Shown in pieces: positions 50,250 to 63,818 of a DNA stretch of 64,000 nucleotides. The notes beneath the pieces were generated by a model that had not been told where the DNA came from, did not search any database, and saw only the letters and a list, made by a program, of their open reading frames with translations. The stretch lies in the NCBI GenBank assembly GCA_036172665.1, contig CM069874.1, positions 55,782,707 through 55,846,706 on the forward strand. Reading direction: 5' to 3'. The position numbers and the translations under genes are program-made. The DNA comes from Prosopocoilus inquinatus. Lineage: Eukaryota; Arthropoda; Insecta; Coleoptera; Lucanidae. Every line of letters starts with the position of its first letter. The first letter of the stretch is position 1.

Positions 50250-51724
50250 TTGGAGTTAGGAAGATGCGATTTTCACTGCTGCGTAGCATTCGACCGGCTG
50301 CATAATACAGATGCAGTTTCGACCTTCATACTCGATTGGAAAAGAAGTTTTCGCATTGGAGAAATTGCTGTTTGTGGGGGAATTAAACGTTTCCCTCTCA
50401 GGGGAATGACGTTCTCCACTGGTCATCCAACGGAGAAAACAGCATGGTTCTTTCTCTCTCCGTCTCTGAGTTATTGCGATTTTTCTGAAAGACAATGGCG
50501 GAGGCGCCGGGTATGAATTTAAACAAGCAATATCTCCGGAACGGTTGGAGTTAGGAAGATGCGGTTTTCACTGCTGCGTAGCATTCGGCCAGCTGCATGA
50601 TACAGATGCAGTTTCGACCTTCACACTCGCTTGGAAAAGAAATTTTCGCTTTGGAAAAATTGCTGTTTGTGGGGGAATTAAACGTTTCCCTCTCAGCGGA
50701 ATGACGTTCTCCATTGGTCATCCAACGGAGAAGACAGCATCGTTCCATCTCTCTCCGTCTCTGAGTAATCGCGATTTATCTGGAAAAAATTGGCGGAGGC
50801 GCCGGGTATGAATTTAAACAAGCAATATCTCCGGAACGGTTGGAGTTAGGAAGATGTGGTTTTCACTGCTGCGTAGCATTCGGCCAGCTGCATAATACAG
50901 ATGCAGTTTCGACCTTCACACTCGATTGGAAAAGAAGTTTTCGCTTTGGAGAAATTGCTGTTTTTGGGGGAATTAAACGTTTCCCTCTCAGGAGAATGAC
51001 TTTCTCCACTGGTCATCCAACGGAGAAGACAGCATCGTTCCATTTCTCTCCGTCTCTGAGTAATCGCGATTTTTCTGAAAGAAATTGGCGGAGGCGCCGG
51101 GTATGAATTTAAACAAGCAATATCTCCGGAACGGTTGGAGTTAGGAAGATGTGGTTTTCACTGCTGCGTAGCATTCGCCCAGCTGCATAATACAGATGCA
51201 GTTCCGACCTTCACACTCGATTGGAAAAGAAGTTTTCGCTTTGGAAAAATTGCTGTTTGTGGGGGAATTAAACGTTTCCCTCTCAGGACAATGACGTTCT
51301 CCACTGGTCATCCAACGGAGAAAACAGCATCGTTCCATCTCTCTCCGTCTCTGAGTAATCGCGATTTTTCTGGAAAAAATTGGCGGAGGCGCCGGGTATG
51401 AATGTAAACAAGCAATATCTCCGGAACGGTTGGAGTTAGGAAGATGCGGTTTTCACTGCTGCGTAGCATTCGGCCAGCTGCATAATACAGATGCAGTTTC
51501 GACCTTCACACTCGATTGGAAAAGAAGGTTTCGCTTTGGAAAAATTGCTGTTTGTGGGGGAATTAAACGTTTCCCTCTCAGGGGAATGACGTTCTCCACT
51601 GGTCATCCAACGGAGACAACAGCATCGCTCCATCTCTCTCCGTCTCTGAGTAATCGCGATTTTTCTGAAAGAAATTGGCGGAGGCGCCGGGTATGAATTT
51701 AAACAAGCAATATCTCCGGAACGG

Positions 51725-52018
51725 TTGGAGTTAGGAAGATGCGGTTTTCACTGCTGCTTAGCATTCGGCCAGCTGCATAATACAGATGCAGTTTCGACCT
51801 TCACACTCGATTGGAAAAGAAGTTTTCGCTTAGGAAAATTGCTGTTTGTGGGGGAATTAAACGTTTCCCTCTCAGGACAATGACGTTCTCCACTGGTCAT
51901 CCAACGGAGAAGACAGCATCGTTCCATTTCTCTCAGTCTCTGAGTAATCTCGATTTTTCTGAAAAAGATTGGCGGAGGCGCCGGGTATGAATTTAAACAA
52001 GCAATATCTCCGGAACGG
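51725..52018 (+). repeat. 294-bp monomer m175
   Basis: It shares the deletion and CTGCTTAGC with m167 and AATCTCGATT with m169, plus a private CTCAGTCTCTG. The three 294-bp monomers are one lineage spread within 2.7 kb. Confidence 0.85.
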
Positions 52019-54673
52019 TTGGAGTTAGGAAGATGTGGTTTTCACTGCTGCGTAGCATTCGGCCAGCTGCATAATACAGATGCAGTTTCGACCTTCACAC
52101 TCGATTGGAAAAGAAGTTTTCGCTTTGGAAAAATTGCTGTTTGTGGGGGAATTAAACGTTTCCCTCTCAGGAGAATGACGTTCTCCACTGGTCATCCAAC
52201 GGAGAAAACAGCATCGTTCCATCTCTCTCCGTCTCTGAGTAATCGCGATTTTTCTGATAAAAATTGGCGGAGGCGCCGGGTATGAATTTAAACAAGCAAT
52301 ATCTCCGGAACGGTTGGAGTTAGGAAGATGTGGTTTTCACTGCTGCGTAGCATTCGGCCAGCTGCATAATACAGATGCAGTTTCGACCTTCACACTCGAT
52401 TGGAAAAGAAGTTTTCGCTTTGGAAAAATTGCTGTTTTTGGGGGAATTAAACGTTTCCCTCTCAGGAGAATGACGCTGTCCACTGATCATCCAACGGAGA
52501 AGACAGCATCGTTCCATTTCTCTCCGTCTCTGAGTAATCGCGATTTTTCTGAAAGAAATTGGCGGAGGCGCCGGGTATGTATTTAAACAAGCAATATCTC
52601 CGGAACGGTTGGAGTTAGGAAGATGTGGTTTTCACTGCTGCGTAGCATTCGGCCAGCTGCATAATACAGATGCAGTTTCGACCTTCACACTCGATTGGAA
52701 AAGAAGTTTTCGCTTTGGAAAAATTGCTGTTTTTGGGGGAATTAAACGTTTCCCTCTCAGGAGAATGACGCTGTCCACTGATCATCTAACGGGGAAGACA
52801 GCATCGTTCCATTTCTCTCCGTCTCTGAGTAATCGCGATTTATCTGGAAAAAATTGGCGGAGGCGCCGGGTATGAATGTAAACAAGCAATATCTCCGGAA
52901 CGGTTGGAGTTAGGAAGATGTGGTTTTCACTGCTGCGTAGCATTCGGCCAGCTGCATAATACAGATGCAGTTTCGACCTTCACACTCGATTGGAAAAGAA
53001 GTTTTCGCTTTGGAAAAATTGCTGTTTGTGGGGGAATTAAACGTTTCCCTCTCAGGAGAATGACGTTCTCCACTGGTCATCCAACGGAGAAAACAGCATC
53101 GTTCCATCTCTCTCCGTCTCTGAGTAATCGCGATTTTTCTGATAAAAATTGGCGGAGGCGCCGGGTATGAATTTAAACAAGCAATATCTCCGGAACGGTT
53201 GGAGTTAGGAAGATGTGGTTTTCACTGCTGCGTAGCATTCGCCCAGCTGCATAATACAGATGCAGTTTCGACCTTCACACTCGATTGGAAAAGAAGTTTT
53301 CGCTTTGGAAAAATTGCTGTTTGTGGGGGAATTAAACGTTTCCCTCTCAGGAGAATGACGTTCTCCACTGGTCATCCAACGGAGAAGACAGCATCGTTCC
53401 ATTTCTCTCCGTCTCTGAGTAATCGCGATTTATCTGGAAAAAATTGGCGGAGGCGCCGGGTATGAATTTAAACAAGCAATATCTCCAGAACGGTTGGAGT
53501 TAGGAAGATGTGGTTTTCACTGCTGCGTAGCATTCGGCCAGCTGCATAATACAGATGCAGTTTCGACCTTCACACTCGATTGGAAAAGAAGTTTTCGCTT
53601 TGGAAAAATTGCTGTTTTTGGGGGAATTAAACGTTTCCCTCTCAGGAGAATGACGCTGTCCACTGATCATCCAACGGAGAAGACAGCATCGTTCCATTTC
53701 TCTCCGTCTCTGAGTAATCGCGATTTATCTGGAAAAAATTGGCGGAGGCGCCGGGTATGAATGTAAACAAGCAATATCTCCGGAACGGTTGGAGTTAGGA
53801 AGATGTGGTTTTCACTGCTGCGTAGCATTCGGCCAGCTGCATAATACAGATGCAGTTTCGACCTTCACACTCGATTGGAAAAGAAGTTTTCGCTTTGGAA
53901 AAATTGCTGTTTGTGGGGGAATTAAACGTTTCCCTCTCAGGACAATGACGTTCTCCACTGGTCATCCAACGGAGAAAACAGCATCGTTCCATCTCTCTCC
54001 GTCTCTGAGTAATCGCGATTTTTCTGGAAAAAATTGGCGGAGGCGCCGGGTATGAATTTAAACAAGCAATATCTCCGGAACGGTTGGAGTTAGGAAGATG
54101 TGGTTTTCACTGCTGCGTAGCATTCGCCCAGCTGCATAATACAGATGCAGTTTCGACCTTCACACTCGATTGGAAAAGAAGTTTTCGCTTTGGAAAAATT
54201 GCTGTTTTTGGGGGAATTAAACGTTTCCCTCTCAGGAGAATGACGTTCTCCACTAGTCATCCAACGGAGAAAACAGCATCGTTCCATCTCTCTCCGTCTC
54301 TGAGTAATCGCGATTTTTCTGAAAAAAATTGGCGGAGGCGCCGGGTATGAATGTAAACAAGCAATATCTCCGGAACGGTTGGAGTTAGGAAGATGTGGTT
54401 TTCTCTGCTGCGTAGCATTCGCCTAGCTGCATAATACAGATGCAGTTTCGACCTTCACACTCGATTGGAAAAGAAGTTTTCGCTTTGGAAAAATTGCTGT
54501 TTGTGGGGGAATTAAACGTTTCCCTCTCAGGACAATGACGTTCTCCACTGGTCATCCAACGGAGAAAACAGCATCGTTCCATCTCTCTCCGTCTCTGAGT
54601 AATCGCGATTTATCTGGAAAAAATTGGCGGAGGCGCCGGGTATGAATGTAAACAAGCAATATCTCCGGAACGG

Positions 54674-54968
54674 TTGGAGTTAGGAAGATGTGGTTTTCAC
54701 TGCTGCGTAGCATTCGGCCAGCTGCATAATACAGATGCAGTTTCGACCTTCACACTCGATTGGAAAAGAAGTTTTCGCTTTGGAAAAATTGCTGTCTTTG
54801 GGGGAATTAAACGTTTCCCTCTCAGGAGAATGACGTTCTCCACTGGTCATCCAACGGAGAAAACAGCATCGTTCCATTTCTCTCCGTCTCTGAGTAATCG
54901 CGATTTTTCTGAAAGAAATTGGCGGAGGCGCCGGGTATGTATTTAAACAAGCAATATCTCCGGAACGG
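54674..54968 (+). repeat. Hybrid monomer m185
   Basis: The front has C at 54796 (TGTCTTTGGG type) and AAAACAGC. The tail has CCATTTCTC, GAAAGAAATTGG and TGTATTTAAAC from the ACGCTGTCC type. The switch lies between 54862 and 54877, outside the interval shared by the other hybrids. Confidence 0.65.
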
Positions 54969-55263
54969 TTGGAGTTAGGAAGATGTGGTTTTCACAGCTG
55001 CGTAGCATTCGGCCAGCTGCATAATACAGATGCAGTTTCGACCTTCACACTCGATTGGAAAAGAAGTTTTCGCTTTGGAAAAATTGCTGTTTGTGGGGGA
55101 ATTAAACGTTTCCCTCTCAGCGGAATGACGTTCTCCATTGGTCATCCAACGGAGAAGACAGCATCGTTCCATCTCTCTCCGTCTCTGAGTAATCGCGATT
55201 TATCTGGAAAAAATTGGCGGAGGCGCCGGGTATGAATTTAAACAAGCAATATCTCCGGAACGG
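54969..55263 (+). repeat. Hybrid monomer m186
   Basis: The front has CACAGCTG as at 47007. The tail has CAGCGGAATG, CTCCATTGGT and GATTTATCTGG as at 47302. The switch lies between 55066 and 55121. It joins two neighbouring members of the diverged island with loss of one monomer length. Confidence 0.65.
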
Positions 55264-58200
55264 TTGGAGTTAGGAAGATGTGGTTTTCACTGCTGCGTAG
55301 CATTCGGCCAGCTGCATAATACAGATGCAGTTTCGACCTTCACACTCGATTGGAAAAGAAGTTTTCGCTTTGGAGAAATTGCTGTTTTTGGGGGAATTAA
55401 ACGTTTCCCTCTCAGGAGAATGACTTTCTCCACTGGTCATCCAACGGAGAAGACAGCATCGTTCCATTTCTCTCCGTCTCTGAGTAATCGCGATTTTTCT
55501 GAAAGAAATTGGCGGAGGCGCCGGGTATGAATTTAAACAAGCAATATCTCCGGAACGGTTGGAGTTAGGAAGATGTGGTTTTCACTGCTGCGTAGCATTC
55601 GCCCAGCTGCATAATACAGATGCAGTTCCGACCTTCACACTCGATTGGAAAAGAAGTTTTCGCTTTGGAAAAATTGCTGTTTGTGGGGGAATTAAACGTT
55701 TCCCTCTCAGGACAATGACGTTCTCCACTGGTCATCCAACGGAGAAAACAGCATCGTTCCATCTCTCTCCGTCTCTGAGTAATCGCGATTTTTCTGGAAA
55801 AAATTGGCGGAGGCGCCGGGTATGAATGTAAACAAGCAATATCTCCGGAACGGTTGGAGTTAGGAAGATGCGGTTTTCACTGCTGCGTAGCATTCGGCCA
55901 GCTGCATAATACAGATGCAGTTCCGACCTTCACACTCGATTGGAAAAGAAGGTTTCGCTTTGGAAAAATTGCTGTTTGTGGGGGAATTAAACGTTTCCCT
56001 CTCAGGACAATGACGTTCTCCACTGGTCATCCAACGGAGAAAACAGCATCGTTATATCTCTCTCCGTCTCTGAGTAATCGCGATTTTTCTGGAAAAAATT
56101 GGCGGAGGCGCCGGGTATGAATGTAAACAAGCAATATCTCCGGAACGGTTGGAGTTAGGAAGATGCGGTTTTCACTGCTGCGTAGCATTCGGCCAGCTGC
56201 ATAATACAGATGCAGTTTCGACCTTCACACTCGATTGGAAAAGAAGTTTTCGCTTTGGAAAAATTGCTGTTTGTGGGGGAATTAAACGTTTCCCTCTCAG
56301 GGGAATGACGTTCTCCACTGGTCATCCAACGGAGACAACAGCATCGCTCCATCTCTCTCCGTCTCTGAGTAATCGCGATTTTTCTGAAAAAAATTGGCGG
56401 AGGCGCCGGGTATGAATTTAAACAAGCAATATCTCCGGAACGGTTGGAGTTAGGAAGATGCGGTTTTCACTGCTGCGTATTATTCGGCCAGCTGCATGAT
56501 ACAGATGCAGTTTCGACCTTCACACTCGCTTGGAAAAGAAATTTTCGCTTTGGAAAAATTGCTGTTTGTGGGGGAATTAAACGTTTCCCTCTCAGGGGAA
56601 TGACGTTCTCCACTGGTCATCCAACGGAGAAAACAGCATCGTTCCATCTCTCTCCGTCTCTGAGTAATCGCGATTTTTCTGAAAAAAATTGGCGGAGGCG
56701 CCGGGTATGAATGTAAACAAGCAATATCTCCGGAACGGTTGGAGTTAGGAAGATGTGGTTTTCACTGCTGCGTAGCATTCGGCCAGCTGCATAATACAGA
56801 TGCAGTTTCGACCTTCACACTCGATTGGAAAAGAAGTTTTCGCTTTGGAAAAATTGCTGTTTGTGGGGGAATTAAACGTTTCCCTCTCAGGACAATGACG
56901 TTCTCCACTGGTCATCCAACGGAGAAAACAGCATCGTTCCATCTCTCTCCGTCTCTGAGTAATCGCTATTTTTCTGATAAAAATTGGCGGAGGCGCCGGG
57001 TATGAATGTAAACAAGCAATATCTCCGGAACGGTTGGAGTTAGGAAGATGTGGTTTTCACTGCTGCGTAGCATTCGGCCAGCTGCATAATACAGATGCAG
57101 TTTCGACCTTCACACTCGATTGGAAAAGAAGTTTTCGCTTTGGAAAAATTGCTGTTTGTGGGGGAATTAAACGATTCCCTCTCAGGAGAATGACTTTCTC
57201 CACTGGTCATCCAACGGAGAAGACAGCATCGTTCCATTTCTCTCCGTCTCTGAGTAATCGCGATTTTTCTGAAAAAAATTGGCGGAGGCGCCGGGTATGA
57301 ATTTAAACAAGCAATATCTCCAGAACGGTTGGAGTTAGGAAGATGTGGTTTTCACTGCTGCGTAGCATTCGGCCAGCTGCATAATACAGATGCAGTTTCG
57401 ACCTTCACACTCGATTGGAAAAGAAGTTTTCGCTTTGGAAATATTGCTGTTTTTGGGGGAATTAAACGTTTCCCTCTCAGGAGAATGACGCTGTCCACTG
57501 ATCATCCAACGGAGAAGACAGAATCGTTCCATTTCTCTCCGTCTCTGAGTAATCGCGATTTTTCTGAAAGAAATTGGCGGAGGCGCCGGGTATGTATTTA
57601 AACAAGCAATATCTCCGGAACGGTTGGAGTTAGGAAGATGTGGTTTTCACTGCTGCGTAGCATTCGGCCAGCTGCATAATACAGATGCAGTTTCGACCTT
57701 CACACTCGATTGGAAAAGAAGTTTTCGCTTTGGAAAAATTGCTGTTTGTGGGGGAATTAAACGTTTCCCTCTCAGGAGAATGACTTTCTCCACTGGTCAT
57801 CCAACGGAGAAGACAGCATCGTTCCATTTCTCTCCGTCTCTGAGTAATCGCGATTTTTCTGAAAAAAATTGGCGGAGGCGCCGGGTATGAATTTAAACAA
57901 GCAATATCTCCAGAACGGTTGGAGTTAGGAAGATGTGGTTCTCACTGCTGCGTAGCATTCGCCCAGCTGCATAATACAGATGCAGTTTCGACCTTCACAC
58001 TCGATTGGAAAAGAAGTTTTCGCTTTGGAAAAATTGCTGTTTGTGGGGGAATTAAACGATTCCCTCTCAGGAGAATGACTTTCTCCACTGGTCATCCAAC
58101 GGAGAAGACAGCATCGTTCCATTTCTCTCCGTCTCTGAGTAATCGCGATTTTTCTGAAAAAAATTGGCGGAGGCGCCGGGTATGAATTTAAACAAGCAAT

Positions 58201-60573
58201 ATCTCCGGAACGGTTGGAGTTAGGAAGATGTGGTTTCCACTGCTGCGTAGCATTCGGCCAGCTGCATAATACAGATGCAGTTTCGACCTTCACACTCGAT
58301 TGGAAAAGAAGTTTTCGCTTTGGACAAATTGCTGTTTTTGGGGGAATTAAACGTTTCCCTCTCAGGAGAATGACGTTCTCCACTGGTCATCCAACGGAGA
58401 AAACAGCATCGTTCCATCTCTCTCCGTCTCTGAGTAATCGCGATTTATCTGGAAAAAATTGGCGGAGGCGCCGGGTATGAATGTAAACAAGCAATATCTC
58501 CGGAACGGTTGGAGTTAGGAAGATGTGGTTTTCACTGCTGCGTAGCATTCGGCCAGCTGCATAATACAGATGCAGTTTCGACCTTCACACTCGATTGGAA
58601 AAGAAGTTTTCGCTTTGGAAAAATTGCTGTTTGTGGGGGAATTAAACGATTCCCTCTCAGGAGAATGACTTTCTCCACTGGTCATCCAACGGAGAAGACA
58701 GCATCGTTCCATTTCTCTCCGTCTCTGAGTAATCGCGATTTTTCTGAAAAAAATTGGCGGAGGCGCCGGGTATGAATTTAAACAAGCAATATCTCCAGAA
58801 CGGTTGGAGTTAGGAAGATGTGGTTTTCACTGCTGCGTAGCATTCGCCCAGCTGCATAATACAGATGCAGTTTCGACCTTCACACTCGATTGGAAAAGAA
58901 GTTTTCGCTTTGGAAAAATTGCTGTTTTTGGGGGAATTAAACGTTTCCCTCTCAGGAGAATGACTTTCTCCACTGGTCATCCAACGGAGAAAACAGCATC
59001 GTTCCATCTCTCTCCGTCTCTGAGTAATCGCGATTTTTCTGATAAAAATTGGCGGAGGCGCCGGGTATGAATTTAAACAAGCAATATCTCCGGAACGGTT
59101 GGAGTTAGGAAGATGTGGTTTTCACTGCTGCGTAGCATTCGGCCAGCTGCATAATACAGATGCAGTTTCGACCTTCACACTCGATTGGAAAAGAAGTTTT
59201 CGCTTTGGAAAAATTGCTGTTTGTGGGGGAATTAAACGTTTCCCTCTCAGGAGAATGACGTTCTCCACTGGTCATCCAACGGAGAAAACAGCATCGTTCC
59301 ATCTCTCTCCGTCTCTGAGTAATCGCGATTTTTCTGATAAAAATTGGCGGAGGCGCCGGGTATGAATTTAAACAAGCAATATCTCCGGAACGGTTGGAGT
59401 TAGGAAGATGTGGTTTTCACTGCTGCGTAGCATTCGGCCAGCTGCATAATACAGATGCAGTTTCGACCTTCACACTCGATTGGAAAAGAAGTTTTCGCTT
59501 TGGAAAAATTGCTGTTTTTGGGGGAATTAAACGTTTCCCTCTCAGGAGAATGACGCTGTCCACTGATCATCCAACGGAGAAGACAGCATCGTTCCATTTC
59601 TCTCCGTCTCTGAGTAATCGCGATTTTTCTGAAAGAAATTGGCGGAGGCGCCGGGTATGTATTTAAACAAGCAATATCTCCGGAACGGTTGGAGTTAGGA
59701 AGATGTGGTTTTCACTGCTGCGTAGCATTCGGCCAGCTGCATAATACAGATGCAGTTTCGACCTTCACACTCGATTGGAAAAGAAGTTTTCGCTTTGGAA
59801 AAATTGCTGTTTTTGGGGGAATTAAACGTTTCCCTCTCAGGAGAATGACGCTGTCCACTGATCATCTAACGGGGAAGACAGCATCGTTCCATTTCTCTCC
59901 GTCTCTGAGTAATCGCGATTTATCTGGAAAAAATTGGCGGAGGCGCCGGGTATGAATGTAAACAAGCAATATCTCCGGAACGGTTGGAGTTAGGAAGATG
60001 TGGTTTTCACTGCTGCGTAGCATTCGGCCAGCTGCATAATACAGATGCAGTTTCGACCTTCACACTCGATTGGAAAAGAAGTTTTCGCTTTGGAAAAATT
60101 GCTGTTTGTGGGGGAATTAAACGTTTCCCTCTCAGGACAATGACGTTCTCCACTGGTCATCCAACGGAGAAAACAGCATCGTTCCATCTCTCTCCGTCTC
60201 TGAGTAATCGCGATTTTTCTGGAAAAAATTGGCGGAGGCGCCGGGTATGAATTTAAACAAGCAATATCTCCGGAACGGTTGGAGTTAGGAAGATGTGGTT
60301 TTCACTGCTGCGTAGCATTCGGCCAGCTGCATAATACAGATGCAGTTTCGACCTTCACACTCGATTGGAAAAGAAGTTTTCGCTTTGGAAAAATTGCTGT
60401 TTTTGGGGGAATTAAACGTTTCCCTCTCAGGAGAATGACGTTCTCCACTAGTCATCCAACGGAGAAAACAGCATCGTTCCATCTCTCTCCGTCTCTGAGT
60501 AATCGCGATTTTTCTGAAAAAAATTGGCGGAGGCGCCGGGTATGAATGTAAACAAGCAATATCTCCGGAACGG

Positions 60574-60868
60574 TTGGAGTTAGGAAGATGTGGTTTTCTC
60601 TGCTGCGTAGCATTCGCCTAGCTGCATAATACAGATGCAGTTTCGACCTTCACACTCGATTGGAAAAGAAGTTTTCGCTTTGGAAAAATTGCTGTTTGTG
60701 GGGGAATTAAACGTTTCCCTCTCAGGAGAATGACGTTCTCCATTGGTCATCCAACGGAGAAGACAGCATGGTTCTATCTCTCTCCGTCTCTGAGTAATCG
60801 CGATTTTTCTGAAAGACATTGGCGGAGGCGCCGGGTATGAATTTAAACAAGCAATATCTCCGGAACGG
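60574..60868 (+). repeat. Hybrid monomer m205
   Basis: The front is the CGCCTAGC type (T at 60619). The tail is that of its normal follower (G at 60728, CTCCATTGGT, ATGGTTCTAT, GAAAGACATTGG), as at 44057 and 44352. One monomer length has been lost at the joint. Confidence 0.7.
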
Positions 60869-61163
60869 TTGGAGTTAGGAAGATGCGGTTTTCACAGCTC
60901 CGTAGCATTCGGCCAGCTGCATAATACAGATGCAGTTTCGACCTTCACACTCGATTGGAAAAGAAGTTTTCGCTTTGGAAAAATTGCTGTCTTTGGGGGA
61001 ATTAAACGTTTCCCTCTCAGGAGAATGACGTTCTCCACTGGTCATCCAACGGAGAAAACAGCATCGTTCCATCTCTCTCCGTCTCTGAGTAATCGCGATT
61101 TTTCTGGAAAAAATTGGCGGAGGCGCCGGGTATGAATTTAAACAAGCAATATCTCCGGAACGG
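60869..61163 (+). repeat. Hybrid monomer m206
   Basis: The front has GATGCGG and CACAGCTCCG (C at 60900), as at 44647. From C at 60991 (TGTCTTTGGG) it follows the type at 62639. It lies directly after another hybrid, so two exchanges met here or one conversion tract ended here. Confidence 0.65.
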
Positions 61164-63818
61164 TTGGAGTTAGGAAGATGTGGTTTTCACTGCTGCGTAG
61201 CATTCGCCCAGCTGCATAATACAGATGCAGTTTCGACCTTCACACTCGATTGGAAAAGAAGTTTTCGCTTTGGAAAAATTGCTGTTTGTGGGGGAATTAA
61301 ACGTTTCCCTCTCAGGAGAATGACGTTCTCCATTGGTCATCCAACGGAGAAGACAGCATCGTTCCATCTCTCTCCGTCTCTGAGTAATCGCGATTTATCT
61401 GGAAAAAATTGGCGGAGGCGCCGGGTATGAATTTAAACAAGCAATATCTCCGGAACGGTTGGAGTTAGGAAGATGTGGTTTTCACTGCTGCGTAGCATTC
61501 GGCCAGCTGCATAATACAGATGCAGTTTCGACCTTCACACTCGATTGGAAAAGAAGTTTTCGCTTTGGAAAAATTGCTGTTTTTGGGGGAATTAAACGTT
61601 TCCCTCTCAGGAGAATGACGCTGTCCACTGATCATCCAACGGAGAAGACAGCATCGTTCCATTTCTCTCCGTCTCTGAGTAATCGCGATTTTTCTGAAAG
61701 AAATTGGCGGAGGCGCCGGGTATGTATTTAAACAAGCAATATCTCCGGAACGGTTGGAGTTAGGAAGATGTGGTTTTCACTGCTGCGTAGCATTCGGCCA
61801 GCTGCATAATACAGATGCAGTTTCGACCTTCACACTCGATTGGAAAAGAAGTTTTCGCTTTGGAAAAATTGCTGTTTGTTGGGGAATTAAACGTTTCCCT
61901 CTCAGGACAATGACGTTCTCCACTGGTCATCCAACGGAGAAAACAGCATCGTTCCATCTCTCTCCGTCTCTGAGTAATCGCGATTTTTCTGGAAAAAATT
62001 GGCGGAGGCGCCGGGTATGAATTTAAACAAGCAATATCTCCGGAACGGTTGGAGTTAGGAAGATGTGGTTTTCACTGCTGCGTAGCATTCGCCCAGCTGC
62101 ATAATACAGATGCAGTTTCGACCTTCACACTCGATTGGAAAAGAAGTTTTCGCTTTGGAAAAATTGCTGTTTTTGGGGGAATTAAACGTTTCCCTCTCAG
62201 GAGAATGACGTTCTCCACTAGTCATCCAACGGAGAAAACAGCATCGTTCCATCTCTCTCCGTCTCTGAGTAATCGCGATTTTTCTGAAAAAAATTGGCGG
62301 AGGCGCCGGGTATGAATGTAAACAAGCAATATCTCCGGAACGGTTGGAGTTAGGAAGATGTGGTTTTCTCTGCTGCGTAGCATTCGCCTAGCTGCATAAT
62401 ACAGATGCAGTTTCGACCTTCACACTCGATTGGAAAAGAAGTTTTCGCTTTGGAAAAATTGCTGTTTGTGGGGGAATTAAACGTTTCCCTCTCAGGACAA
62501 TGACGTTCTCCACTGGTCATCCAACGGAGAAAACAGCATCGTTCCATCTCTCTCCGTCTCTGAGTAATCGCGATTTATCTGGAAAAAATTGGCGGAGGCG
62601 CCGGGTATGAATGTAAACAAGCAATATCTCCGGAACGGTTGGAGTTAGGAAGATGTGGTTTTCACTGCTGCGTAGCATTCGGCCAGCTGCATAATACAGA
62701 TGCAGTTTCGACCTTCACACTCGATTGGAAAAGAAGTTTTCGCTTTGGAAAAATTGCTGTCTTTGGGGGAATTAAACGTTTCCCTCTCAGGAGAATGACG
62801 TTCTCCACTGGTCATCCAACGGAGAAAACAGCATCGTTCCATCTCTCTCCGTCTCTGAGTAATCGCGATTTTTCTGGAAAAAATTGGCGGAGGCGCCGGG
62901 TATGAATTTAAACAAGCAATATCTCCGGAACGGTTGGAGTTAGGAAGATGTGGTTTTCACTGCTGCGTAGCATTCGCCCAGCTGCATAATACAGATGCAG
63001 TTTCGACCTTCACACTCGATTGGAAAAGAAGTTTTCGCTTTGGAAAAATTGCTGTTTGTGGGGGAATTAAACGTTTCCCTCTCAGGAGAATGACGTTCTC
63101 CATTGGTCATCCAACGGAGAAGACAGCATCGTTCCATCTCTCTCCGTCTCTGAGTAATCGCGATTTATCTGGAAAAAATTGGCGGAGGCGCCGGGTATGA
63201 ATTTAAACAAGCAATATCTCCGGAACGGTTGGAGTTAGGAAGATGTGGTTTTCACTGCTGCGTAGCATTCGGCCAGCTGCATAATACAGATGCAGTTTCG
63301 ACCATCACACTCGATTGGAAAAGAAGTTTTCGCTTTGGACAAATTGCTGTTTGTGGGGGAATTAAACGTTTCCCTCTCAGGAGAATGACGTTCTCCACTG
63401 GTCATCCAACGGAGAAAACAGCATCGTTCCATCTCTCTCCGTCTCTGAGTAATCGCGATTTTTCTGATAAAAATTGGCGGAGGCGCCGGGTATGAATTTA
63501 AACAAGCAATATCTCCGGAACGGTTGGAGTTAGGAAGATGTGGTTTTCACTGCTGCGTAGCATTCGGCCAGCTGCATTATACAGATGCAGTTTCGACCTT
63601 CACACTCGATTGGAAAAGAAGTTTTCGCTTTGGAAAAATTGCTGTTTTTGGGGGAATTACACGTTTCCCTCTCAGGAGAATGACTTTCTCCACTGGTCAT
63701 CCAACGGAGAAGACAGCATCGTTCCATTTCTCTCCGTCTCTGAGTAATCGCGATTTTTCTGAAAAAAATTGGCGGAGGCGCCGGGTATGAATTTAAACAA
63801 GCAATATCTCCGGAACGG

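Larger units (their letters stand above)
47007..52018 (+). repeat. Diverged satellite island (m159-m175)
   Basis: Seventeen monomers that carry many more private differences than the rest: CATGATAC, CTCGCTTGG, AGAAATTTTCG, CAGCGGAATG, GAGTTATTGCG, TGTTTGTTGG, TCGCATTGGAG, GAGACAACAGC, and others. Part repeats internally: 47007-48186 corresponds to 50250-51429, about 11 monomers apart. Parts recur at 54969-56738. High divergence suggests a segment that escaped recent homogenisation or came from an older layer of the array. Confidence 0.8.
52019..63818 (+). repeat. Mosaic satellite zone (m176-m215)
   Basis: Forty monomers assembled from types seen elsewhere. m176-m178 (52019-52903) recur at 59099-59983 (7080 bp apart), sharing a rare T at 52787 and 59867 in CATCTAACGG. 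The marker dimer appears three times. A stretch at 57034-59098 returns to zone 1 types (ACGATTCCC, CTCCAGAACGG). Several monomers are hybrids, which fits repeated out-of-register exchange. Confidence 0.8.

Noticed and set aside
57925..58383. 152-codon minus-strand open frame, the longest in the window
   Set aside because: It arises because one base change (TTTTCAC to TTTCCAC near 58237) turns a minus-strand TGA into TGG, so two monomers are read through. Nothing else supports it.
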